Assembly (NCBI GenBank): GCA_020736575.1
Contig: JAGPYM010000008.1
Coordinates: 1 to 64,000, forward strand
DNA length: 64,000 nt
DNA from: Thelonectria olida
Lineage: Eukaryota; Ascomycota; Sordariomycetes; Hypocreales; Nectriaceae
Reading direction: 5' to 3'
Positions 34,430 through 48,088 of this stretch are shown here, in pieces. Numbering within the stretch: position 1 is the stretch's first letter; each line of letters begins with the position of its first letter. Under the pieces are notes generated by a model. It did no database searches, was not told the DNA's origin, and worked only from the letters and a program-made list of their open reading frames with translations. A program made the position numbers and the translations under genes.

Positions 34430-36543
34430 ATGGTTTACTGCGGTAAGCCCTCGCGGGGTTGCCAGATGTGCAGGGCCCGAAGGATCAAGGTATGTACACT
34501 ATAGATAGCCAACACCTCTCATCTCTCTATTCACCCATTGTTCATCTTGAAGAGGCCTCCCTAATCATGTCACCTAATATTCGCAGTGCGACGAGACGAA
34601 GCCAACATGCAACCAGTGTGCCAAATCTCGGAGACAGTGTCCCGGCTACAAGGACGAGTTTGATCTAGTCTTCCGCAATGAAACCCAAGCCACCGAAAGA
34701 CGGGCCCAAAAGGCCAACAGGAAAGCCCTCGCCCAGAAGCAGAGCAAGACTGCAGGTGCGCGAGACGGCACCAAATCCTCCGCCTCATCCAAGAAAATCC
34801 AGGACCAGTCTCTCCTGGCGACACTCAAGCTGCCCGTGGACCAGCAAGCGACTTGCCACTTCATCTCCAACTTCGTGCTTCTCCCTCGCTACGACAGCAC
34901 ACGCGGCTACTTGGAGTTCGTCATTCCCTTACTTAAGAACGTGGACGCCGCCCCTCACTTCAAGGCTGCATTCGATGCTTGCGCCGTTGCGTCCCTCGGA
35001 AATCGTGTTGGCGCTGGAAGCAAGTTCGACAGCCAAGCTTTGGGCCATTACACCAAGGCACTCGCTTCAACATTCACTGCTCTAAAAGACCCCAAGCAAG
35101 CCACGACAGATTCCACTCTAGCAGCTATCCTAATGCTAGGCCTGTTTGAGAATATCACTGCCAAACAATTGGGCATGTTGGCCTGGGGTTCCCACATTGA
35201 AGGTGCCATACAGCTAGTCAAGGCCAGAGGCAAGGCTCAGATAGAATCTAAGGTTGGCCTGGCCTTGTTCGTGGCTGTTCGGACACAAATGGTAGGTTAC
35301 AAGTTTGGCCCATGGCCTCGTTATATCAGGAGATATCTAACCCTTGTTCCAGATCATTCACACCCTAACATCTGGTAAAGCACCGATTATGGGAGTTGAG
35401 TGGTGGTTTGGCGGCGCCGTCAAGAACCACCACGGGGCAGAGTGCCAGCGACTCAACGTGCGCACGGCAGAGCTGAGGTCCGAAGTGAATCGCCTTATGA
35501 CAACGTTGGCCCGAAGCCCCGAGAACATTGAGCTTCTACTCGACATGATTCGACGATGCCAGACAGTTGACCAGCAACATGTCAACTGGGCGAGGGAACT
35601 TCCCGAGTACTTCCGTTACAAGGCGGTTGCATGGGAAGACAACGTTCCCAACGGCAACTACGGCCTGGCCGAGGTCTTTCCCGGCCGTGTGGATGCATAT
35701 CAGGACCTGTGGGTCGCCAGTGTTTGGAACCTGATGCGATGTTCACGCATCATCTTGGCTTCGCTGATTGTGCGTTGCGCGGCGTGGGTTTGCTCTCCGG
35801 TAGATTACCGAACGACGCCCGAATACGCAACGGCGGCCCGGACATGCGTTGACCTTATCACTGACATCATTGCATCAGTTCCCTACCAGTTGGGTTGGTT
35901 TTCCAAGCGTAAGGAGCTTCTTGAAAAGGATAACCTCTCAACATTTGGTTGTGGAGAAGAGGATGCACTGAAGGGCCTGCCAGGGTACTTCCTCACCTGG
36001 CCGCTCACATGCATCCAGGGTCAGGACTACACTACAGATGCTCAAAGGGCATGGACTAAGGGGCGACTTAATTACATTGGCAATCAGCTGGGAATTCGGT
36101 ATGCCAACATGCTGAATCAGGTAAGCCACAGGCTCCCCTATCAAACTACAACCAGCCTGCCCCCCTCTTACACACGTTTATTTATTTATTTTTTATCGTT
36201 TCCTTTTCCATCGCTTTGAGTTTTAGACTAATGTAACGCGCAGCTCAATCTTCGGGTTCCTTCGATGCTCATCCGCCGGGATGGCCTGATGGCGAACCCG
36301 TATCCGATGGCCCACAACTTCGAAAAGCTCCTCTCAGCGAGGGCCGCTCCTCCGTCTGAGGGATATACCATGAATCCTATTCAGCAAAGAGAGGCCATGC
36401 AGAAGGCGCAGAGAGACCGAGAGAAGACCGACTTGCTCATTAAGGCTATGGGCACTTCTGGGCAGTTGGACGAAACTACTGTAGCTAGCTGGCTGCAAGT
36501 ACGCAGCGCTGCAATGGGGCCCTCCCAAAACGGTGCTGCATGA
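34430..36543 (+). CDS. Zn2Cys6 fungal transcription factor
   Basis: Exons 34430-34489, 34587-35291, 35353-36120, 36244-36543; 610 residues. The binuclear zinc cluster is C11-x2-C14-x6-C21-x6-C28-x2-C31-x6-C38, so the protein should bind DNA through a Gal4-type domain. The first intron (97 nt) falls exactly between Lys20 and Cys21, splitting the cluster. A basic linker (RAQKANRKALAQKQSK) follows. The remaining ~500 residues are helical and resemble the fungal-specific trans-regulatory region of the DUF3468/Fungal_trans_2 type (TDSTLAAILMLGLFENI ... WGSHIEGAIQLVKARG, a motif common in this group). Targets cannot be deduced; no cluster of enzymes lies nearby. Confidence 0.88.
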
Positions 36544-37420
36544 ACTCGGGTTTTGAATTGTCAATGGCGTTTAATTGGCTGAGACTCCGGGGTCTGAAGA
36601 AGCTGAATGATTTACATTTTTAGGTACTTTTCGTTCCATTGTTACGGGTTGGATACTTCCTAATGCTTTTCTCTCCCCCTACTTGGGAGTGGTCTGGGGG
36701 TGCGCTATTAGTTATATCAGATGAAGTTTTGTTCGGGATACGGGTCAACTTGATGGGTCAATTTACGGCGTAGAACATTCACGGAATTAGTCGTGGTTTA
36801 TGGACCGACAATTTGCTTGAGTTTGTTAAAGACTAGATACTACGGGCCACAATGGCCCAAAGCACAGAACTACCTAGCTCGATATCTGGACTTCAACACA
36901 AGCGCGATTCAAATTCCCCTCTCGCATACAATGTGAGGACCGTGGCGCTTTATCGTGGACTCGGTTCGCAGATAGCGGCGATGTGCGATGGTGTGTGTCT
37001 CATAAAATTTCGTAAAAAGTATTATCAATGGTGGCAGGCCTTGATACCACACAAACAAATAATAAGGACGTAACAAACACCTTGGGGCCTACTCCAACAT
37101 TGCTTGAAATGTCAACCTGCCCAAATATAACCTTTTCCCAGACAGGCGGTGGTTCAGTCTCTCGACCGCAACCCCCTTTCAAGTATAAATGGATCACATG
37201 CTCCTATTCTCCCCCCTCGTGGGTATCTGATAGTCCAAGGTCCAGCAAAAGATCATACAGTGCCGAGAAAAGGCATTTTGTTAATATCTCAGGAGACGGA
37301 CGGTATAAAGAGCAAGTTTCGCGTATGGTGTTTCGAGCGGGTCCGTATTTTGGCAGGAGTCGAGCGGTTTAAGAGGAGGGTCTGTCGATTTACTTGCGCT
37401 TCTTACTGTAAAGGTATCAG
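36544..37420. other. Convergent intergenic region, 0.9 kb
   Basis: 3' flanks of the Zn2Cys6 gene and of the small membrane protein gene. No recognised feature. Confidence 0.5.
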
Positions 37421-37844
37421 TCATTCCATACCGTTGGGCAGGAGTAGTGGAAGCAAAGCGCGCGCAGCTCCAGCTGGGGGGTGGGCAACGAACCCATTCT
37501 TCTCCTGCTCTTCGTTGGTAGCAGTACCGAGATTCCAGGCCTTTACGACCCAGCTCTGGGTGGCATCTACGTAATTTTCAGTGTTACGCTGCTTGATGCC
37601 AACCCGCATGCCGTCCTTTGTAAAGACAAGGTTCTTCTTGCTCATGCGCTCCGAGGCGGTTTCTTGAATCTTGGCCACGCTCAGGTAAATCTGGTAGCCG
37701 ACCCATGCGACCACGCCGATTATGACGAAGACGATGATGAGGGGGAGGACTTGGCTGCGAGGGCGTCAGTCTGCAAGTTCCTTGATGTGAGGCGCGCGCC
37801 GGGAAACGGAATGCGCACCTGATGGTGGAGGGCTGTTTGGCCAT
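37421..37844 (-). CDS. Small single-pass membrane protein, unknown function
   Basis: Exons 37844-37819 (26 nt) and 37754-37421, with a 64-nt intron; 119 residues. The protein begins MAKQPSTISQVLPLII, has one strongly hydrophobic segment at about residues 11-31 (VLPLIIVFVIIGVVAWVGYQI), and continues with a hydrophilic part including SKKNLVFTKDGMRVGIKQ and ENYVDATQSWVVKAWNL. It resembles short conserved one-TM proteins found across filamentous ascomycetes, for which I know no function. The segment likely acts as a signal anchor. The last ~30 residues (ALLPLLLPNGME) are less certain; an unrecognised C-terminal intron is possible. Confidence 0.7.
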
Positions 37845-40366
37845 GGTTGCGTAAGGGCGAGGGATTGAAGGGATCGTCGTGTCCAAGAGATGGTCTGGAA
37901 TGCGCCCTGCCGATCGTTTGGGCTCAGGGATCGTGCGGGGGAATTAAAGGTAAGTATTGCACTGGACAAAGAAGGCAGTGGTGGGAAACGGGTATAGAGA
38001 ATGGTGAGAAGTCGGATTATGTATGATTCGGGAGGGGAAGAAAGAGAAGATGGAGAGATGAAGAGAAGTAGAAGTAAAGAAAAGGGGTGCAGATGCAAGT
38101 TGAGATGGGGATGGTGGATAGATGTTTGCGGCGTGCAGCCTTATTAGGACCTTTTTTAGTTGCAGTATGGTGGACTTGTGGTGGACAAGGCCGGTGGAAG
38201 GTACTTGAAGTGACCTCGACCGATGTATCGACAATGCGATATCTGGGAGCCAGGCTCACTTTCGCAGGTACCTTGACGAGCAGTATTGAACGAGCTCACG
38301 TCATTGCTGTGGCTTCTTGCACGGTTCATCCAACCGTCAAGCAAGAAGACAATTTGCGCTCTCTCAGAAGTACTTCGTACAGACAGAAACGCAACATATC
38401 AAGGGCACCAAAGACGACACATTTTCGTCCGTACTTCAGTAGGCAGCTCAGATCACACAAAGAGGAACCTGGACCCCTCCACTCATGCGTCGCCAGTCTC
38501 TCATCAGGCCGGTTTGGTTCAGGTTGTGTGCATGCTGATACCCACCTGTAACTTAGCGGGAGAGTGCGAAACGGGTGATTGGATCAGCCCTCGTGGAAAC
38601 AATGAATTCGAGGTCCAGGGGTCTCCTGTTGGCGGGGTCCCCTTGGATGGTGCGGCCGCCTTGGGAGGACGGACGAGGGCTTCGATTTGCTAGAGTCCGG
38701 CCCGCTGCGGTACAATGCCGACCTTGGCGGAGATGAAGGGGATCATGCCTGTGTTTCTTCTTGTTGTTTTGGCGTCCGTGTGTGCATAAGAGATGGAATG
38801 CATTGGGGGCATTCTTACGAAATCATCATATCGTCGAGTCTGGCAATACTCTGTCCTGCCATGGTGATGACAGGCGCGGTGACATTGGGTGTCCTTGATC
38901 TCAATCGCAAAGGCGTCACCCGAAGGTCATCGATCGTCCCGGCGGTTCGTTCGAGTTGGGACTTTGGTTGACAGGTTTGCAGATGGCTTGACACTAAATA
39001 CGATTTGGGGGGCGAGCTGACTGGGTTGGAGAGATGCACTCAGTTTCAAGTTCCCGTGCTCCCCCTTGCCCAGTACAGTCCGGTACTTGGGATGATTGTA
39101 CTTGAATGTGCTGGGATTGTTCGTTGAAATCAGAGTCAAGGATGCCGCTCAGAAAAGGGGCGTCCGTGATCACTACTTGTTGATCTCTAATACGCATGGC
39201 CATTAGTCTAGCATGTGAAATTGTGCACATGGCGAAAGCCTCGAACATAAAAGCAGCGAACCACCCAAGTCGACGAGTCTCTCGAGCTCGGGAACAGTAT
39301 ATCTGTCTCTGGGCTTTGTGAGTGGTGTCCAGCTGCAAGTAAGCTCATGCACATGTGTCTAGCTTCGGCGTAAGAATGGCAGCCGGCAGTGATATGATGC
39401 TCTTGCTCATGTGCTTCTCAGCCCTGCAGCGTATCAGCTTTGTTTAGATGGGAGTAATCGTGTTCCTCCAGTTTTGGACTGTTGGTTTGCGTTTCGTTGA
39501 CAAGTTCAGACATCGAGTTTGGTGCCACCTTGACACGTGCCATCCTAAGCCAACATAACAGCAAATGGCCGTTTCTTTCGACCAGGTGACATGGACGAAA
39601 TCTGTTTTGAAATCGTCGATGATGATGATGCCTCGTGTTCACTTTGCAGCGTTCATGCCGCCTGACACCTGTGACTCGTCGATGAATGACACCTGTTAAA
39701 GTCTGGGTCAAAGAGGGCCAAAAGTTGAGGTGGGGGATGGTTCAAGCTCCAGGCAGCTTCCAGGTTTTTCGACGGGGCGGGATGCGTGGAGAGGTACGTA
39801 CATAGAGAGAAGGGCACCAGCCACAGATCCCACCCAGCGCTAACACTCCACCACACAGCTTCAACATCAGAAGCGTTGTGTGAGATCAGGGAAGCATGTT
39901 GGAGTTTTGATAATATTGGGGTTTCCGTTTTGTTATGCTAATCTCAGATAGAGAATTGCTTACTCGCGGTGTACAATTCCAATCAAGCGACGTCGAAAGC
40001 CGCCGCCGAGACTGGGCTGCAAGCCGCCCCGCCTTGCTGTGGCCGTGGCAAGGATAATCTGTGGCGGTGCTAATCTGGAAAAGGCCAGACTGCAACCCGC
40101 CAGACTGCATCAAGTTCCAGCCTCTGAGCTCATCACCGACCGCCAACCATCTCCAATCATCTCAGCCGGTCCAGCATCCACCTCACCTCGACCTGGGACT
40201 TGGACTCGGTGTCTTCTCCTTCATCCCCCCATCGGTCACTTGAACATATTATAACCAAGTCTGCCCCCGCTGCAGCACCTCCTTCCTACACATCGTACCG
40301 ACCGATCGCCTCTCCACCCCTCAACCACATCCCTTGGGTGCGCCGAAGCTCCCCGACCTTTCAATC
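37845..40366. other. Divergent intergenic region, 2.5 kb
   Basis: Upstream of both the small membrane protein gene and sec24. Contains a CATCATCATC run near 39620 and a pyrimidine-rich leader before sec24. No gene recognised. Confidence 0.5.
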
Positions 40367-43246
40367 ATGGCGTCCCCTCCTCCGCCGGGCGATAACTATG
40401 GCGCCTTCCCCGAACAGAACTATGAGCAACCTCAGCAGCCTTACGATGATCAAGGTGCTGCTCAACCCCATGCCGCCCACAAGAAGAAGAAGCGAGGATA
40501 TGCTGCCCAGGCCTTCGAGGTCGGCAGTGGTGCCAATGCTGTCGCAGGTGGCCAACCTGTCTCTCAAAATTACGGCGCTCCCGCTACTCAGTCAACTCCC
40601 GCCTACGGAGGCTACCCTTCTCCCGATGCTCAACAAGCTCCCACCCAGGGCTTCCAGCAGTTCTCCCAAGGATACGGCGCACAACAGCCTGCTGCCCCTC
40701 AAGCTCCTGCCTTTGGTGGCTACCAAGCTCCCGATCAGGGATATCCTGCTCCTGGTGCCAGTCAGCCCGGACCCGGAGCTCCCAATGTCGGTGGCATCAC
40801 GCAAAGCATGGGGGCAATGAACATGGGAGGCCAAGCCCAGCAACCTCAAGCCCAGCAGGCTCGTCCTACACTCCTCAACCAGCTCCATCCCGTCGATATG
40901 TTGGGTCAGAACTTCAATTCTGCAGAGCTGGACCTTCCTCCTCCTCCCATTATTCTCCCTCCCAACGTAAGTCTATCAGCGAAAGCATCCGTAACGATGC
41001 ATTGACTGACAGTCGCCCTGTAGACCAGCGTAACTCCATCTCCCAATGCCAACTCCCCCCCGCGATACTTCCGCTCGACACTCAATGCGGTTCCTACCAC
41101 CAATTCGCTTCTGAAGAAGTCCAAGCTGCCACTTGCGCTCGTTATTCAACCCTACGGCTCGCTTCACGACGACGAAGATCCTATTCCAATCGTTCAGGAC
41201 CAAGTCATCTCCCGTTGCCGAAGATGCAGAACATACATCAACCCTTACGTCACCTTTTTGGATCAGGGACACCGCTGGAGGTGTAATATGTGTAACCTCA
41301 CCAACGACGTTCCTCAGGCTTTCGATTGGGACGCTGCTGCTCAGCAGAGCGTCGACAGGTGGCAACGCCCCGAGTTGAACCACTCCATTGTTGAGTTCGT
41401 TGCTCCTCAGGAATACATGGTTCGACCCCCGCAGCCCCTGATTTACCTCTTCTGCTTCGACGTGAGCTATGCTGCTGTCTCAACCGGCCTGCTCGCCACA
41501 ACTGCCCGGACAATTCTGGATAGTCTCAACCGGATACCTAATGCTGATCGCCGCACCCGCCTGGGCTTCATGGCCGTCGACTCTAGTCTCCATTACTTCT
41601 CTGTTCCCAAGGACGACGACGAGAATGGTGAGACCAACATGCTTGTTGTCAGCGACCTCGACGAGCCTTTCCTCCCCATTCCCACTGATCTCCTGGTTCC
41701 CCTATCAGAAAGCCGCCAGAGCGTTGAAAAGTTCCTCCAGAAGCTGCCCGACATGTTCCAGAACAACCAGAGCAACGGTTCCTGCATGGGTTCTGCTCTC
41801 CGCGCCGCGCACAAGCTTATTTCATCGCTCGGTGGCAAGATTGTCGTTCTCACCGCGTCGCTACCCAGTGTGGGCGTTGGCAAGCTGGAGATGCGAGAGG
41901 ACAAGAAGCTTCTGGGTACATCCAAGGAGGGTGGCCTTCTGCAGACGGCGAACAGCTTCTACAAGAGCTTTGCTGTTGAGTGCTCCAAGAGCCAAGTGTC
42001 GGTTGATATGTTCTTGTTCTCGTCTCAATACCAGGATGTCGCTTCTCTTAGCAACCTCCCCCGCTATACTGGTGGCCAGACTTGGTTCTACCCCGGTTGG
42101 CATGGGTCTCGACCAGAGGATGCTCTCAAGTTTGCTTCCGAGTTTAGCGACTACCTGTCTTCGGAGATCGGCCTCGAGGCTGTCCTCCGTGTCCGAGCCA
42201 CGAGTGGTCTACGCATGAACACCTTCTACGGCAATTTCTTCAACCGAAGCTCCGATCTCTGCGCCTTCCCTGCTTTCCCCCGCGACCAATGTTATGTCGT
42301 TGAGGTGGCTATCGATGAGAACATCAACAAGAACGTCATCTGCCTTCAGGCTGCTGTCCTGCACACAACGTGCAATGGCGAGCGTCGTATCCGTGTGATG
42401 ACGTTAGCTCTTCCTACGACAACAAACCTCTCGGACATGTATGCTTCCGCAGACCAGGCTGCCATCACCACCTACTTCAGCCACAAGGCGGTGGAGCGTG
42501 CCTTGTCCAGTGGTCTAGATGCTGCCCGCGATGCTCTGCAGAGCAAGATTACGGAACTTTTGGTGACGTTCAAGAAGGAGCTGGCTGGGGGGACTATGGG
42601 TGGCAGCTTGCAATTTCCTGCCAACCTGCGTGGCCTTCCGGCCCTTTTCCTTGGCTTGATCAAGAACGTCGGTCTTCGTAAATCGGCCCAAATCCCGTCA
42701 GATATCCGATCTGCCGCACTCTGCCTCCTGTCGACCCTCCCCATACCACTACTCATGCGGTTCATCTACCCTCGACTTTACTCGTTGCATGATATGCCCG
42801 ATAATGCCGGAACACCGGATGCAGAGACTGGTCAGATCGTCCTGCCTCCCCCCTTGAACCTCGTGTCGCAGAATCTCGTGCCTTACGGCCTGTATCTCAT
42901 CGACGATGGCCAAACTCAGTTCTTGTGGATTGGCCGCGACGCTATCCCAGAACTGATTCAAGATGTATTTGGCGTCCAGGACCGAAGCCAGGTGGCTGTG
43001 GGCAAGGGCAGGGTGCCAGAGCTGGAAAGTGACTTCAATGAGCGCGTGCGGGCAGTCATTCAAAAGAGTCGGGACCACAAGTCTCTCGGCGTTGGTAGCA
43101 TCACTGTACCGCACCTTTATATCGTGCGGGAAGATGGCGAACCCAGTCTGAAGCTGTGGGCACAGACACTACTTATCGAAGACCGGGCAGACCAAGGTGT
43201 GAGCTATGCTCAATGGTTGGGAATGATACGCGAAAAGGTTGGTTAA
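40367..43246 (+). CDS. sec24: COPII coat subunit Sec24
   Basis: Exons 40367-40966 and 41024-43246, with a 57-nt intron; 940 residues. Sec24 is the cargo-binding half of the Sec23/24 inner coat of ER-derived vesicles. Layout: Q/P/G/Y-rich disordered N-terminus (~190 residues, with a [12 protein letters not shown] segment); zinc finger CRRC...CNMC; trunk ([17 protein letters not shown] ... [13 protein letters not shown]); beta-sandwich ([27 protein letters not shown]); helical domain; gelsolin-like domain ([18 protein letters not shown]). All expected Sec24 domains are present in order. Codon use is C-ending and strong, as expected for a highly expressed gene. The frame upstream starts with TTG at 40334; the ATG at 40367 is the start. 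Confidence 0.96.
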
Positions 43247-44037
43247 AGATGTCTCGAAGACTGGTGATGAACGTCGCTGCTAACCAGGTTTGCGCGCGTA
43301 GGTTGTTCAGTAATAGGGTTCAGTCGATGGATTGAATCCTTGGCTGTAAACGCAATGCTATGTACAGGAGGAAGCTGTAATTTGGAGATGAGTTTAAGGC
43401 AGCAGGAGTCTGTGGGACTACGGCTGGAGGTTTGAGCCAAGCACCCCGAGAAGAGAAAGACGAATGATATTTATTAGAGACTGGAAATGATATTTCCAAC
43501 ATGTGAATGAACGTGGGATTGTAGTCCTTGTCCAATAGAGTTGGTGTCGTTGCCACCACCAGAAGAAGACCTCGGCGACTGTTTCGTCATTTATAAGCCA
43601 AGATGTCGAGGGGGCTTTCTCCCTTGGATCGCCATTCATGGTGTGGATGGTCCGTATCAGAGCTAGGAAAAGAGAAGGTGAGCACCCGCGTTTCAAAGTC
43701 ATCTCGACGCAGCGAGCGCCGTGGCTTTCGACTTTGAGACAGTGGCAGATAAGACCAAGAAGGTCGTGAGGCTAGATACTCAGCAAAGATATGACTAAGT
43801 TAGAAGTGAAGTAGTAGCGTCTCTGCATCTCGCCCAAGATGGGTTAGGTGGTTATCAAGAGTGACACCTTCGTGGAGTCTTGGTCAGGGATGGATGGGAT
43901 GAGGAATATTTTTAGCATATCTATCTAGGTCGGTTCTGTATCGTACGTAGTAATCGACAACCAAGAAAATGAAACAAAAGTCTCTCTCCTCCGTGCCGTA
44001 GTGGCGTACGAAGTAACAACGTAGCTACTGCCAGCCC

Positions 44038-44066
44038 AACAACAACAACAACAACAACAACAACAA
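44038..44066. repeat. (CAA)n microsatellite
   Basis: About nine to ten perfect CAA units in non-coding DNA. Confidence 0.9.
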
Positions 44067-45111
44067 GACGGCTCCAGCTTCTTGACTAGACTTGATTCCT
44101 TGATTGAAAGAGGGCTCCCATCCATGGAATGGGTGTGTCCAGATGGTCCAATCCAGCGATGAAACGAGGCTGTGGTGAGTGAGTGGGGAGTGAAACACGC
44201 GCCCGGGTTTGGGACGGGCCAATTGGGCCACGGATTAGGCGCCGGGGGCTTACTTCAGAGAATGTGTTTATTTTAGGAGCGATACTTGCTCAGTCAGAAG
44301 ATGTGGAAAACGGCCCCGACGGGAGATGAAAGGGTTGTGTTCTGGACCAAAGTGCGAAGAGGTTATATCTGGGCGCTTTTATCGTGATTTGCATAAACGT
44401 CACCGCGGGTCGGGTGGGTGAAGCACAAGCGACCCGAACTCGAGGCCCAGTTCATATTATGGGATGGATGCCTGTCAGAGCAGCGGATGGTGAAATGAAA
44501 CTTGGGTTCGGCGCGTGCGGACAGGGACTTTGTCTGATGAATCTTGGGCCCCCACTGCGGAGAGTCATGGCTGCATGTATTCGTACATGCACGAGGCTGA
44601 AGCCAAGGGGCGTCACGCATACGAGCACCGACGCAGTATTGGGGAATTGAAGCGGGTGTGAGGTTGCGCAAGGTGCAGGAGGCTCGGTATGACCGAGATG
44701 ATGTTTGGACTGTGATATTCGGACAACGCAGCCCCTTATAATGTCCAAGTGAAGCTGGTCTGACCATGTTTCCGGTACCTGGGAGCTGCTCGAAACATCC
44801 CAAGACGAGGAGTGGTGGCAGGCTGGCTTTGGTCCCCGGTCCCCAAGACATGAACGACCAGAGGCCGAGGTGGATGGAGGTGCGGATAGGTATGGGGTAA
44901 CTTCTTCGTGCTCTGTACAACAGCGCCGACATGCTGAAGCATATACGAATGCCCAGTCTCCATACAGTCATTGCAGCTGACTATCTTGCCGGATCAACCA
45001 TGAGGCAGCTTTACAACTTGACGACACAGCAACAAGTCCAAGAGGGAAGGACTATTATGTATGAATAATGATGCAATTACCTTGTCGCGCTCTCTTTCCC
45101 CGCTTCCATTC

Positions 45112-45148
45112 GTACCTACCTTAGGTACCTGGGTACCTGGGCAGGTAC
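45112..45148. repeat. GTACCT/AGGTAC palindromic cluster
   Basis: Contains GTACCTACC, TTAGGTACCTGGGTACCT and GGGCAGGTAC in tandem, several of them self-complementary. Similar motifs recur elsewhere in the window (see findings). Confidence 0.7.
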
Positions 45149-45184
45149 ATATTCCGCGCAGGCAACACCCCAGGCCTCGCAGGC

Positions 45185-45206
45185 CCAGGCACAGGCACAG
45201 GCACAG
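45185..45206. repeat. CAGGCA minisatellite
   Basis: About 3.5 units of CAGGCA in the upstream region of the MAP kinase gene. Confidence 0.8.
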
Positions 45207-46845
45207 TGCTACTTTTCGCCTCCCCCGCCGTAGGTAAAATCCGTCCTCCCTCACCACAATCACTTCACAGCTACAAGCGTCGATTACTTAAAATCCAGTT
45301 AGTGAGATGTCTCATTCAGTCGTACTCTTAATCTTCTTCGTCAACTTGCATGTATTCAGTATTGTCAATCAAACCAAGGTACGTTCTTGACTGCATCATC
45401 ACCTCTTCATATACGTACATGGTACGTATTCTACCTTAGTTATTCGATTTACAACCATCCCCCCAACACATCATGTTTAGCTACCTATATGGATGTTTCG
45501 TCCATTCCCCGACCGTCTTCTTATTCATCGTCCCTCTCCCCTGGTCTTCTCTCCTCTTTAGCCTCAAGGAGCGGCCCGCCTTATTACACAGTCCATCTCT
45601 CTCCGTCTCTCTCTCTGTCTCTGCTGTGTCCCTTCAACCCTCTTGTCACAATCCCTGCCCACCACCCACCCACTCCCTCCCTCACACATCCATCCATCCC
45701 CCTTGTCCGCCTCTAGTGAGCTCTTAGCTCCCTCAAGTCCCATCCACCCCGCCGCCGCCCGTTGCCCGCGAACAAGTCGTCGCAGCCCTTTAGCCGCCCA
45801 GCTCTGGCTTCATCACACTGAGGTGCCCTGCACTCTGCAACTGGGCTTCCTCGAGCAGTCATCAGGCCAACAACAGCCAGCCCAAAGCAAAGAAGTGGAC
45901 AGATCAGATGACGATTCTCTTCTGTCGCTCTCATATCTTGCTGCCCTTCCCCGATCCCAATCCCACCTTCGTCCACCCTCCCGTCTTCTTCCTCCTTCAC
46001 TCGCTTCACCTGGCGCCGTCCTTGTTATTAGTCGCGCTTCTCGTTTCGCCTTCCTCCAGTCCCTTGCTTATAATACAACATCAAAATACCTTTTATTGAA
46101 ACTAACACTCTCCTCTTCGGACGCTCCCTCACAGACCAACCATCTCAACCATCGGCTCTTATTCTTCCGGTTAGAATAAGGATCGTTACCAACCACCTCA
46201 CCCCCGTGTCGCGAACCCCTTACCTTACATTCACCGTTCGCCACGCCGACCCGACTGAAACCTGGGCCATCGCGACGACGCTAACAGCCTCCCAAGTCCC
46301 TCCAGTGATCCAGTTACATCCCATTATCCATTGGGAGCTGCTTCGACCACTAGAATCCCTCCCCTTTGTGCCCCGCGCCTCAGTCTATTTCAAGCACACA
46401 CGCCCGACTGGGCCCGAGCGGAGCTGAGAGTCTCACACACAGTTGTCACCTCGCTTGCCCACGGCCTCAGAATCACCACCTCTCCATCTCCACCTCCGCC
46501 TTATCTTCCTCTCTCCCGCCATCATCCACGGGGTCCTCATAAACCGCCCATTGTCGACTCCGCAGCCTCTTTTGCGCTGCTTTCCTTCTGCGAGAATCCG
46601 CTGGGTGGACTCTTCGTTTTAATCAATCATCCGTTTGCGTCTTTTGGCCCAAGCCTGGACAAAGCGCCTCACGGTCCTCTTTCCCCTCACCTCCTCCCGC
46701 TTTGTCGATTCTGGCCCCTCTCGATACCCGTGACTTTGTCGATTCGCCAACTCACCACATTGCGCCCTCTCGATATCTCCATTTCTGCACGCCTTTTTCA
46801 TCATCCATCGGCCGCGTTCGCGTTTACTAGCATCTCGCTGCCATT

Positions 46846-48088
<1,243 letters not shown>

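Larger units (their letters stand above)
43247..46845. other. Intergenic, 3.6 kb, including long pyrimidine-rich leader of the MAP kinase
   Basis: No coding gene recognised. Features: (CAA)n microsatellite, a GTACCT-rich palindromic patch at 45112-45148, a CAGGCA repeat at 45185-45206, and from about 45400 to 46845 a C/T-rich stretch typical of long fungal 5' leaders. ORFs such as 44363-44971 (-) and 46331-47161 (+) have no protein-family features; the latter overlaps the kinase exons in another frame. Confidence 0.5.

Noticed and set aside
34430..43246. Secondary-metabolite cluster around the Zn2Cys6 regulator
   Set aside because: No backbone, tailoring or transporter genes lie nearby; the neighbours are msn5, a small membrane protein and sec24.
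44363..44971. 202-codon minus-strand ORF upstream of the MAP kinase
   Set aside because: No domain, signal or codon bias; likely chance in GC-balanced intergenic DNA.
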